From the NCBI GenBank assembly GCA_023055425.1, contig JALGPY010000015.1, positions 2,292,001 through 2,356,000 of the forward strand: a stretch of DNA of 64,000 bases. Reading direction: 5' to 3'. Numbering within the stretch: position 1 is the stretch's first letter; each line of letters begins with the position of its first letter. This stretch comes from Linanthus parryae (lineage: Eukaryota; Streptophyta; Magnoliopsida; Ericales; Polemoniaceae). The position numbers were made by a program, and so were the translations under genes. The notes beneath the pieces were generated by a model. The model was not told the origin of the DNA. It saw only the letters and a list, made by a program, of their open reading frames with translations, and did no database searches. Shown here piece after piece: positions 54,685 through 64,000 of the stretch.

Positions 54685-55475
54685 AATACCCCCACACTTG
54701 CCATTTGCGCGTCCCGAGCAAAGTCTCATCTACTGCATTCAAGTGTTTTCTAGCCGAGACGACTCAAACGACTCTAACATGAATCTAGACACTACTAATG
54801 CAGCAAGATGATGCAAATTCAAATCTAGACTCGATCTTAAACACATAAAAAACAAATTACTTTATTTTTGGGAGATAAGGCAATTTCAATCAACATTAGA
54901 CCAGTGCTCATGGATGATGAAGAAGTTAGGCAAGAGGTGTGAATCACAACTAAACTCGACAACCAGTAATTCTCCATAGTTAGTATAGAAAGCTTAACTT
55001 TACTATAAAGAACAAACTAACTCTTCATGTGTGTTGATAAAAAAAAAGAGGCTAACCAAGGCTAAGCCACATTCATAGTCCGAGCTCCTATTCCGCTAAC
55101 GGTCAAATATGATGAGGCTTAGGGACAATAAGGATATAACTTCTATGAAGCAGAAAATCCTAAAGCGTCACATAAACTCACCGAACCCCATATCTCACAC
55201 ACCCTCACCTTGATGATAGGAATCCACAACCCGAATCTCACCGACTCCAGCCCTCAATCCCCTCAAACCCCCGGTACCATGTCAATCCCGTGGCCATCAA
55301 AGCGAAGCGTACGCGATCTCAATCAATCTTAAACAGGAACAATAACTTTCACCACTCGATTTCCAATAAGCACAACTGTATTTCTTTATTCCTCTCATTT
55401 TTTCTCTCTTTTTTTTCTATTTTTCATCTTTTTTTTTCTTTCTTTCTCTCAATCAAATATCAATACAATCAAATA
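54685..55475 (-). repeat. Duplicate of the 3' internal region
   Basis: Matches 49012-49798 closely, including the PPT and the Pro-rich CTCACCGACTCCAG region. It ends abruptly at AATCAAATAA and fuses to LTR sequence (ACGAGTATTTAAAT) with about three A of microhomology. Confidence 0.88.
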
Positions 55476-57064
55476 AACGAGTATTTAAATATTAAGATTT
55501 AATATGGGAGAAACAACCAGGACACCTCGTTTTGGGGATTGTTAGGATTTTCTTGTTGACGACGTTCTACGATTTGTGAAACACAGACGAAATTCACTTT
55601 GCTAATCGAGCAATACTAACTCACCGAGTTACCAAGTGAGCATCCTATGCCTAGGTTAGATTAAAACCGAGTTACCAAGTTATAATTATCCCTAAACATG
55701 CATTAACGATGAATTCTACTATAACGATCCCAATTCTTGCTTTCACTAAGAACGGGTGACTGTTTGCTTCTCCGGGTTTAAAAATTACCGAGTTACCAAA
55801 TAATTGCAAACTAAGTTCTAGCTAACAAGACGTTTCCAATTAACTAGATAGGATGAAGATCACAAACAATCATAGCATACGTAAAATCATCAATTAGGTT
55901 TATCAAAACATGAATCTCAATCCATAAAACACATAATCAATGTGAAAACCCTAACCCCAAACTCGGGTCCTGATCTTAGATGTTTAGCTACGCATATTCA
56001 TGATCAAAAATACAAGTTTTCATGATCAAAATCCATAAACTAGAGAAGAAGAAGAGAAAAAGATCCAAAAGAATGATCCAAAGCTTCTTCTCACGATCTC
56101 CAAGCTCCAAGCAAGTTCTCCCACGTCAAAACTGACCTAAAACGTTCCCTGGCTTGTTCAAATACGTTCCCATCAAGTTTATAATAAGTTACAAGTAATT
56201 ACAAAACAACCCCTGACGTTTTTTGAATTTTTCTGTGCTGAAAGTAGGTCGTGCGACCTACTCGGCGTGACAACTAGGTCGTGCGACCTACTTAAAGTTG
56301 CTGAAAATTCCAAGTAGGTCGTGCGACCTAATTGAGTAGGTCGTGCGACCTAATTGAGTAGGTCGTGCGACCTACTTCCTTAGCCAATTTTTCAGCTTTT
56401 TTCTCCGACTTTCTCCGTGCCATAACTTTCTCGTTCGACGTCCGTTTTAGCTCCGTGGCCCGCCGTTGGAAAGCTCTTCGAGTCTACTTTCAATTTCCAC
56501 CGGTCTCACCACCATCTTCATTGTAGAAATAAAAATATTCTCAAAAAATCATTAATTTGCTCTAAAACATCCTGGAAAAAAGCAACTAAACTTTTTGAAA
56601 AGCAAATAATAACCCCGATTTTGATCCTGAACTCCGATGAATGTTAATTTTGCACCTTTGGATTCCTTTTGGGACGTAGAATTCGCCCATGTAGAGAAAT
56701 CTCCGTTTTCGGACTGCTTTCTCGATTTTCTCAATTATTGCCCAAATTTGGCGAAAACATCCAAATCGCACCAAAATCGCCTTTTTCTTTTATTCCGAAG
56801 CTCGTTTCTTCTCTCCACTTGATTCCCGCATACGTAATTCCTGTCAAAAAACAACACGAACACTACCGCGAAGTTCAAATGTGATAAATTATTAAAATCA
56901 TACTCAAAACCAATAATAAACGCCTAGATTGTACTTTAAAGCACAAAAACATCCAAAAGTGCAATTTCTTGATATTTTGGCTCGAATCTCGTCACTTTGC
57001 ACTGAAACGCACACAAATAACAATATTAAGTGTACGTAAGATAACACTTATTAAGGAGTTATCA
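55476..57064 (-). repeat. LARD-like element LTR 3, truncated
   Basis: Lacks about 161 bp corresponding to 47284-47444 (its 3' end on the minus strand). Its outer end, GTTATCA, abuts the CGCAT target duplication. Confidence 0.88.
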
Positions 57065-57069
57065 CGCAT

Positions 57070-58651
57070 CGTGGTAATGAGTCACCCACTTTTGTGTATT
57101 GTTATGCGACAGAGAGTTCATTTTCATATGGTAATAGCAATGGACGTGGTTGGATAAGGGGTACACGGCCTTGATTGAATTGATGATAGCCTGGTGCCGA
57201 TCTGAAACGAACGTTAACTCATCGTGATACTTGACAATTAAGCTCAGTCTGTTTAAGAACCAAGTCCATGCAACTGTGTTCTCCTTGTCCACTATTCCCC
57301 ATGTGATGGGATAGTACTGTTTCTCGCTATCAACCATTGAGCATACGACCAATTGCAGGGGTTCTTTCTTCAGGTGCGACATGTCGATGACAATTCGAGT
57401 CGCATATACGGTATCCCCTGAATTTGTGCCCCGTACGCAAGGAAGCAGTACAAGAAAACACCTCCTTCGTCCTCTCCCATATCCCATTTAGTACCGGGGT
57501 TCAGGATTTCACATAAAGACATGAACACAGGAAGATCGACGTAATTTTGAGCACGAGTACCCTGGATCATCTGTTTGCCCCTTTGACGTGCATACAATGC
57601 CGGCCAGTACAATATTCTACTTCCAAGTTTTAAGGCGATGTTCTGTACTTCACTAATTGTGGGTGTCTTTTTTGTTTGGCCCATCATTCTCAGCAATTCC
57701 TGCGCGATTACGTCGCTATTAATGTTACGGTGCTTCCCATCTACGCTGCATGCCGTACATGTGTGAATGGGGTTATGTTTCTTCACCAGGTAGTGCACGG
57801 AATCTTTATGCTTGTACACCCCAACCATCCATTTGCATTCATCATTCAAGCACCGCAGTATAATACGAGTCTGGTCTCGCTTATAAACTTAAAAAGTCCA
57901 TCTCTTCAAACCAGCAACCGTTCTGATATGGTGGGACAACGCCCTCCCAGTATACAAACCTTTTATCTCTATTTCCAGACCGCCTAGCCTTCCCACACCA
58001 GTCTGTCCACGACTCCCTCTACAATCTACCGCAACAGTTGCCAATGCAAGATTAGTTTTCTCCATTGATTCATGAGTGGCAACCATATCTTTGTCAGCTA
58101 ATTGCACAATGTCGTTACGGTGAACCGAAGACGATGGAGTGAGATCTATTGCATTATATGCTACCCTGTCTTCGTCATGTTCCTCAGCGAGTATCTCGAT
58201 ACCCTGAAAGTAATCCTCGCGGTATGTAAGGGGGGGGGCTCAAAGGAACCAACTGACTGTTAAGGGTTTCAGTTTGATCCACCAAATCCTGGTCACCAAC
58301 GTCAGCATTTACGTATGGTTAATCCACCAAATATTTTAACGTGACGTACATGGTTACAATAGATCCCTTTTCCGTAGTATCAAAGATATATTTGATTTCT
58401 AAATCTCTAGTGAGGATATTTGGCTCGATCAAGTTAGCATCTGGAAATTGGAAATGATAACATTAGACCACCTTTATGGTAGGCGAAAAATCTGTATCCA
58501 TTCTGACCGAAACTTCATGCTCCAAAGATTCGACGGTAATGACTTGGATTATCTTGAAAACTGCATTCTTCACTGCCTGACCTATGTGTCTACCTTCGGC
58601 ACACGCCCATTCACCATTCCAAACAGCACAGAACATTCTTTTTCTCACCAT
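57070..58651 (-). pseudogene. MULE transposase, N-terminal and catalytic part, disrupted
   Basis: Pieces on the minus strand: a start at 58651 (MVRKRMFCAVWNGEWACAEG), the MuDR DNA-binding region with DECKWMVGVYKH and HTCTACSVDGKHRN (57840-57720), and the MULE catalytic domain with LVVCSMVDSEKQYYPITWG, FVSDRHQAI and CYYHMKMN (57360-57110). Breaks include a TAA near 57890, a frameshift near 57415-57480 and further loss of frame between 58460 and 58110. The last codons before the insertion (YHDA) continue directly into the C-terminal part at 47283. Confidence 0.85.
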
Positions 58652-58676
58652 TTCTACAAGTCAAGAGAGAGAATGA

Positions 58677-58703
58677 TTTTAGGGTTTAGGGTTTAGGGTT
58701 GGA
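58677..58703. repeat. Short telomere-like run (TTTAGGG)3
   Basis: TTTAGGGTTTAGGGTTTAGGG lies 30-50 bp upstream of the MULE transposase start on the minus strand, with single units at 58728 and 59562. On the minus strand these are CCCTAAA telo-boxes and could be promoter elements. Confidence 0.7.
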
Positions 58704-58789
58704 TAGTAGGAAGAGAGAGAATGATTTTAGGGTTTGGATGATATTACGGTTTGGTCTGACAAAGTAAAAAGGTTTTCTCTCACCATACC

Positions 58790-59060
58790 CCACCATCTGA
58801 TGGGTAACAGAATGTTTTGTACTTTTGTCCGAGAAGACAGGGACGAGAGGGAACACCACCATCTAAGACAACATTTTTATTTTAAGAATGGGACGAGCAC
58901 ACACTCTTCCCAGTCTTAGTGAGACAACATTTTGTAAGGATTAGTGAGCCATAATGGGTTGCTCCTTACTTGTGTCAGGGACGAGCAGGTACGCCAACTG
59001 AGACGAGGAAATGTTCGTCCCAACATTTCCAACTGGGACGAGAGCATACTCGTCCCAGTC
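58790..59060. repeat. MULE right subterminal repeats, inner block
   Basis: Repeated GGGACGAG / CTCGTCCC words (for example at 58850, 58890, 58980, 59036), like those at 45275-45460. Confidence 0.6.
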
Positions 59061-59199
59061 TTAGGTGTACAATCTTAGGGTTTACTTAAAATGCTTAGAT
59101 GTTCTATGATTTAGGGATTCAGATTTAATATTATTTAATAACACTTTAAGTAGCTATAGGAATGATAATTAGTTGGTTCTAGTGTTTAGATGATACTTA

Positions 59200-59525
59200 G
59201 TTGGTTTAATGGTGTGCATAAGGTTTAAGCTTTACATGATTAATAGATGATGATTGTAGGATTTTGAGTTTATAGTTTAGATTACATGATTATATGGTTT
59301 ATGACTTACAATTAACATCTTTAGTGGCTTTAGGAAAGATACTTAGTTGGTTCTAGTGTTTAGTGTCTACAAATTAGGATTTTATTTAGATGATATATGG
59401 TTTAATGGTATGTATAAGGTTTAGGCTTTACATGATTAAGAGATGATGATTGTATGATTTTGAGTTTATAGTTTAGATTACATGATTATATGGTTTAGGA
59501 CTTACAATTTACATTTTTAACAATA
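59200..59525. repeat. Diverged 197-bp tandem pair
   Basis: TTTAATGGTGTGCATAAGG at 59204 and TTTAATGGTATGTATAAGG at 59401 begin two similar units, each containing TTTATAGTTTAGATTACATG. AT-rich and non-coding. Confidence 0.75.
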
Positions 59526-59579
59526 TTGAATACGATTTTTTCATGATAAGAGAGGATTTCATGGTTTAGGGTTTAGGGT

Positions 59580-59900
59580 ATGCTCGTCTCTGTTCGTCCC
59601 TGTCTTCTCATCTTTGAGTAACGTACTCGTACGAGTCTATCTTACGCCAGACTGGGACGAGTCCTCTCTCGTCTGCGATTTGAATGCCAGACGAGAGATT
59701 ACTCGTCCCACGAGTCTATCAAATGCCAGACTGGGACGAGTCCTCTCTCGTCTGTGATTTGAATGCCAGACGAGAGATTTCTCGTCCCAGTCTGGCAGGC
59801 CTTGCTCTTCCCAGTTGTGCATGTGAAAGACTGGTACGAGCATATTTCACGTCTCAGTCTTATGAGAAGACAGAGATGATGAATATACTCGTCCTAGTCT
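59580..59900. repeat. MULE right subterminal repeats, 79-bp tandem units
   Basis: Two 79-bp units (starting 59633 and 59712) contain CCAGACTGGGACGAGTC and CTCTCTCGTCTG in alternating orientation, so each can form a hairpin. Further CTCGTCCCAG words follow to 59900. Confidence 0.75.
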
Positions 59901-60634
59901 CTCCACATACAAAAACACACATCAAACCAATAAATGAAGAACATAGAAGTAATATAACGAACGTAACCTACATTTTATAGTAATGTGATGAACATATTGG
60001 AAGGATGAAAGTAAAAAAAATGAGAATACCATACATTTTAGAGTACTGTGATCAACATATAATAAGGACAAAAGCACAGAGATGAGAGTTTATGTTTTTA
60101 CCGTAGCTGAAGAACAAAAGTGAGGAAAGAGAGAGACTTGTACATACAAATGGGATACTTCTATGGGAGAACTGGAGCCAATGAGAGTGACAAATGAGCC
60201 ATATTCTTGAGGAGTTTAAGGTATACATTCATAAAGTTTTAAAGTTGGAGTAAATTCAATTGTACTTGGTAGGTTGAGGTAGATAGAAACAATTCAATGT
60301 TGGAGAGAGAGAGTACGCGTTTTTAGGGTTTGTTTTGAGATGACAAGGGTAGCAGAGTCATTTAAAAAATCCCCCCCATGTGTTTGGAGACGAGAGATAC
60401 CTGTGTTTGGAGACGAGAGAGAGATGGAAATTGGAGACGAGAGAGAGATGGAGACGACAGTACAGTTGGAGACGAGAAAGAGAGACTGGAGACGAGAGAG
60501 ACAGATGGACCCACTACCCTGCTAACAACAGTTGTTACCTAGTGTTTAAAAAGGAGGGTATTTTTCAAATACCAATTCACCCGAATGCATTTTTCTAAGA
60601 CCAATTCACACATGGTTATTATTCCAATTACCCC
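59901..60634. other. Right end region of the MULE
   Basis: Non-coding. At 60385-60510 there are six or more GGAGACGAGA words, the complement of CTCGTCTCC, continuing the subterminal theme. The MULE end probably lies between 60510 and 60634, where the 0.68-kb repeat begins. Confidence 0.45.
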
Positions 60635-61313
60635 GCGTCAGAGTGCTGAAAGTAAGAGGGAATCCTAATTTTTTGTAACGAGCAAGACTAAGTGATTAAT
60701 ACTTAGGTAAAAGACAAAAACTACCCCTTGAATATGGCTTAAATACCAATTAGCCCCTCGTGTTTGGGTATATACCAATGCCCCTGGACGGAGGTTAGAC
60801 AACCACCCACCCTTCTGTTAATGTCAGGTTGTAATTATTTTTTTACTATTATACCCCTCACGTGGTGTAATTACTTAAATGCCCTTACCACTACGACGTA
60901 TTTACACTTTTTTTGGGACAACTATGCCCTTATGACTATATTTAATTAAAACTTAATTATAAACATATTTACATCGCATTTAACATGATTACATCAAGAC
61001 TTTGTACTATGATGACCATTATACCCCTGAAACTGTTCATGAGGACAGCTTCCACCCCCTAGGAAAAATTTGTTCAATGTTCGAATTTTTGGAAGGACAA
61101 TTTCCACCCCTTTGCCAAAATCAGATCTCAAAAGCAGGGCAACTCTCACCTTGGGGCCCTTAAGCTCGACATGAGCAAGGCCTTTGACCGAGTTAATTGG
61201 GTGTTCCTTGAAAAGATTCTCCGCACTATGGGTTTTTCTAACCGCTAGGTCACCTTGCTAATACAATGTGTCACGACTACCTCATTTTCCGTCCTGGTGA
61301 ATGGATAACCTGG
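60635..61313. repeat. 0.68-kb direct repeat, copy B
   Basis: Same orientation and length as 29411-30089. Here the LINE part continues into further RT sequence at 61313, so this copy keeps the original junction on the right. Confidence 0.88.
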
Positions 61314-62431
61314 GAAACTTGTATTTCCTAAAGCGGGCCTTCGACCAGGGGACCCATTATCTCCTTGTCTCTTTATCCTATTTTTGGAAGCCCTGTCAGC
61401 CACTCTCTCTGATTTCAGTGGAAAAGGGCTTTGCCCTGGCATTTCTCTCCTTCACAAGGTCCTTAGTCTTTCGCATCTCTTCTTTGCGGATGGCTGCCTC
61501 ATGTTCTTTAAACCTACATGTCCTCTTTTGCTAATCTTAGCAGAGCACTTGATGACTTATATAAAGTTTCTGGACAGGATATGAACAAGAACAAATCTTT
61601 TCTGGTCCATAGCCCCAATGTGCCCCCTGACCTTGGCGATATCTTTGGATCTTACTTAGGGATCAAGGTGGAAATTGTGATGGGAATTACCTCGGACTCC
61701 CCACTGTACCTGGAGGTAAGAAAAGAGAAACTTTCAGTTTTGTTAGGAGCTCTATCTCTGATAGACTGGAGGGATGGTAAAGCAAAATCCTAGACTGTGC
61801 GGGTCGTCTCACCCTTGCCAAATCCGTCCTGTCTGCTCCTCCTTCAAGCTCCCTAGTACTCTCAACGACTAAATTACCTCTAAAATCCATAAATTTTGGT
61901 GGAACCCCAATAAAAACGCTCCCTTTATCACCATACCTAAGGATGTTCTTCACCTATCCAAATCCAGAGGAGGCCTTGGCCTTAAAATTTTAACTGGTTC
62001 AACCAAGCACTCGTTGCTGCTAAAGCGTGGCGCATTCAAAGCAATCGGCATTTTCTTGTCTCTAAAATCCTCCTACAAAAATGCTGCAGGAAAAAGATAT
62101 TTTTTTTTCTATTGATGCTCATAGGAACGGCTCGTGGGCTTGAAAAAGTGTCCTTTTTGGCAGGGATCTCATTAAGAACGGCTCTATTCGAAATGTTAGA
62201 AACTGGAGGAATACTAACATTCTGAAAGACAGATGGATTCCGGGTCTTGCCACCCCGCTAGAAACATTCACTAGTCCAAGTTCAATCAACGCTAATGACA
62301 CGGTGTCAACCTGGATTTCAACTGCAAATGGATACCAAGAGTGGAAGAAAACTTGATTAGATCCCATGTTATATACTTTATTGCCCGAGGGATTCTCTCT
62401 GTTAAGCTCCCCTCTCAGCATCAGGAGTATT
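61085..62431 (+). pseudogene. LINE reverse transcriptase remnant
   Basis: Plus-strand RT motifs in order: LDMSKAFDRVNW (61165), GLRPGDPLSPCLFILFLEAL (61340), LSHLFFADGCLMFF (61475), a VSGQDMNKNKSF segment (61570), and the connection region with LVAAKAWRIQSNRHFLVSKI (62010) and LKDRWIPGLATP (62220). The usual FADD box reads FADG, so the second catalytic Asp is lost. Stops and at least three frameshifts confirm a pseudogene. Cut at 62431 by the solo LTR; 63923-64000 is probably its continuation. Confidence 0.85.
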
Positions 62432-63922
62432 TGATGCGAATTACTAACGCGTTTAAACGTAAGTGCACGGTCAAGTAGTAAATGGAGTATTTTATGACTC
62501 CGAGTATCGAATTCAAGGGAAATATATGATTATTAGCTAATTAAGAATTAAGTAGAAGAAACCTAAGTAACCGGTAAGAAGTGGTTTGATTTTGAAAGTT
62601 CGACGCCCACAAACAAGCGACATAAAATTAAATAACACCTAAGCTAACTATTTTTTTTTTATGATTTTAAGTTTAAAAGAAAATAATTGTGTTTGATACG
62701 ATTATGGAGAAGAACTAGATAATCTAGGATCCGTAGGGGTGAATATGATTTCCGGACTAAGCTTAAGACACTCTAGTAATGATTGACTATACCGGGTTAC
62801 ACTCATTACACTCTTCTATCGATCTCATGTAAATTTGCTTTACGGTTAACTTCGGGTCCTTTCGGTCCACCTACGCTTACCGTTCCACTCTATTTGGCTT
62901 GTTAGGTCCGTTCACCGGGTCCTATCAGCCCACCGCTTTCACTAAACCCTAACCAATCCCAACCGAAACAACCCACACTCGGTCACTCAAGTTCTTTTCT
63001 CCTCTCGGTCTCCAAGAACTACAAGAATGTCAATTGCATTCTTAACACCCCCGGATTAGTTCACTATCGTGAAACTAAAAGGGTAACTAGCATGCTACGG
63101 GTGATCAAACCAACCACACATATAACTACGACCAAGAACACAATGAATAAATCAAACATAAACATAGAATTAAGCTAGAAGCATGAATCAAGTCAAAATC
63201 CGGAAATATCCTAATCAAAAACCCTAGTTCTCCATAGATTATCTTCGCGTTCCAAGCTTCGTCCCCAATCTTCTCTTGCTCCACCGTGCTCCTCAATGTG
63301 CATTCTCCTCCAAAAAGACATCAATTCCTGCCTCTTATGTCTTCTTCTTCGTTTTTTACCAGCTGGGCACGATTTTTAATGTAATTTGGCCGAAATTGCA
63401 CTTCAGCCCCTCCAGTTTGTAATTTTCGGACATAATTGTTTGCTTATCTTGCGCGGGCTGTATCTACCTCATACGGACTCGTATTTGGGCCTACCTTATA
63501 TCGTTGGAAAGCTACGGATGTCTAATTTCCAATTCCACAGGCCTTGATCCAAAATTCTTTGTAGATTTTCCTGAGCATCGAAAAGAGTGAAGGCTGGTCC
63601 TGTGTGACTTTTCCAACTTTGCTTCGTTTTTGCGTCTCCTTTTCTCCTCTTCATCTAGCTCCATTCCAAGCATATGCAAGCATTTCATAAGCTCCAATGC
63701 ACCTATTTTACCTGAGATACACAACACTAAACAACTCGTGCAAATATCATTGCAAATATGAGAGAAAACATGCACAAATAGGCTAGAAACACAACTCTTC
63801 ATTCTTAGGCTTGTAAGTCATCAATTCCACATATTAACGACATATAACATATAAATCATGTGAAATAAGCCTATTAAAAGTAATATGGAAGTATAAAAAT
63901 AACTTTTAAAACAGAGTTATCA
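62432..63922 (-). mobile_element. Solo LTR in the LINE remnant
   Basis: 1491 bp beginning TGATGCGAATTACTAACG and ending AACAGAGTTATCA (TG...CA), flanked by GTATT (62427-62431) and ATATT (63923-63927), a 5-bp duplication with one mismatch. No internal region follows within the window on either side. The minus-strand start, TGATAACTC, is like that of the LARD-like element, so it is from a related long-LTR class in the same orientation. Non-coding. Confidence 0.75.
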
Positions 63923-64000
63923 ATATTCTGTCTTTAATGTTTGTTCCAGCTCAAATGCAACTTTGATGCTTCCTGTGAAAGCAAACAATAAAACGATATC
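63923..64000. other. Flank after solo LTR, probable LINE continuation
   Basis: 78 bp to the window end. Joined to 62431 it keeps the plus-strand orientation of the LINE but is too short to confirm. Confidence 0.3.

Larger units (their letters stand above)
47284..57064 (-). mobile_element. LARD-like LTR retroelement with tandem LTR structure
   Basis: A 9781-bp insertion in the MULE transposase flanked by a perfect 5-bp duplication, CGCAT (47279-47283 and 57065-57069); ends are TGACACG and GTTATCA. On the minus strand the order is truncated LTR (57064-55476), 3' internal fragment (55475-54685), full LTR (54684-52956), PBS and internal region (52955-49012), full LTR (49011-47284). LTRs are about 1.73 kb. 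The PBS (TGGCGCCATTGCCGGGGA) and PPT style are Athila-like. No protease, RT or integrase is seen, so it is non-autonomous. Confidence 0.9.

Noticed and set aside
52956..57064. A single 4.1-kb LTR
   Set aside because: Comparison with 47284-49011 shows it is a 1.73-kb LTR, a PPT-containing internal fragment and a truncated LTR.

Overview
The window is nuclear DNA of a flowering plant, probably a eudicot. It holds one host gene with many GT-AG introns, surrounded by LTR retrotransposons, LINE remnants, a Mutator-like element (MULE) and MITEs of plant families. I cannot name the species.

Layout. 1-9.8 kb: a decayed plus-strand LINE split by a 5.1-kb minus-strand Ty1/copia element (2487-7589), a hAT MITE with an 8-bp target duplication (7763-8194) and possibly a further small element. 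10.4-29.4 kb: the host gene, cytosolic-type valyl-tRNA synthetase, minus strand. I traced 21 coding exons giving an uninterrupted 1067-residue protein with HIGH and KMSKS motifs, plus one upstream 5' UTR exon. One 4.4-kb intron contains a tandem duplication and a very young 2-kb non-autonomous LTR element (18630-20591). Just upstream of the first exon lies 0.68 kb that recurs at 60.6-61.3 kb.

30.2-45.2 kb: a 15-kb Ty3/gypsy element of the Tat (Ogre/Retand-like) type, minus strand. It has gag, protease, and RT/RNase H/second RNase H/integrase. Between pol and the 3' LTR, in antisense, it carries a five-exon gene with a plant mobile domain (PMD). A 54-bp tandem array separates this cargo from pol. 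This is the most interesting object in the window.

45.2-60.6 kb: a MULE, minus strand, whose transposase gene is split by a 9.8-kb non-coding (LARD-like) LTR retroelement with a perfect CGCAT target duplication (47284-57064). That element is a tandem LTR-internal-LTR-partial internal-partial LTR structure. The MULE also has an acidic accessory ORF and CTCGTCCC-type subterminal repeats. 60.6-64.0 kb: the second copy of the ValRS-upstream repeat, running into a plus-strand LINE reverse transcriptase remnant that is interrupted by a solo LTR (62432-63922).

Only the valyl-tRNA synthetase looks like a working host gene. Everything else is mobile-element DNA in various stages of decay, although the element in the ValRS intron and the PMD cargo gene have long open frames.
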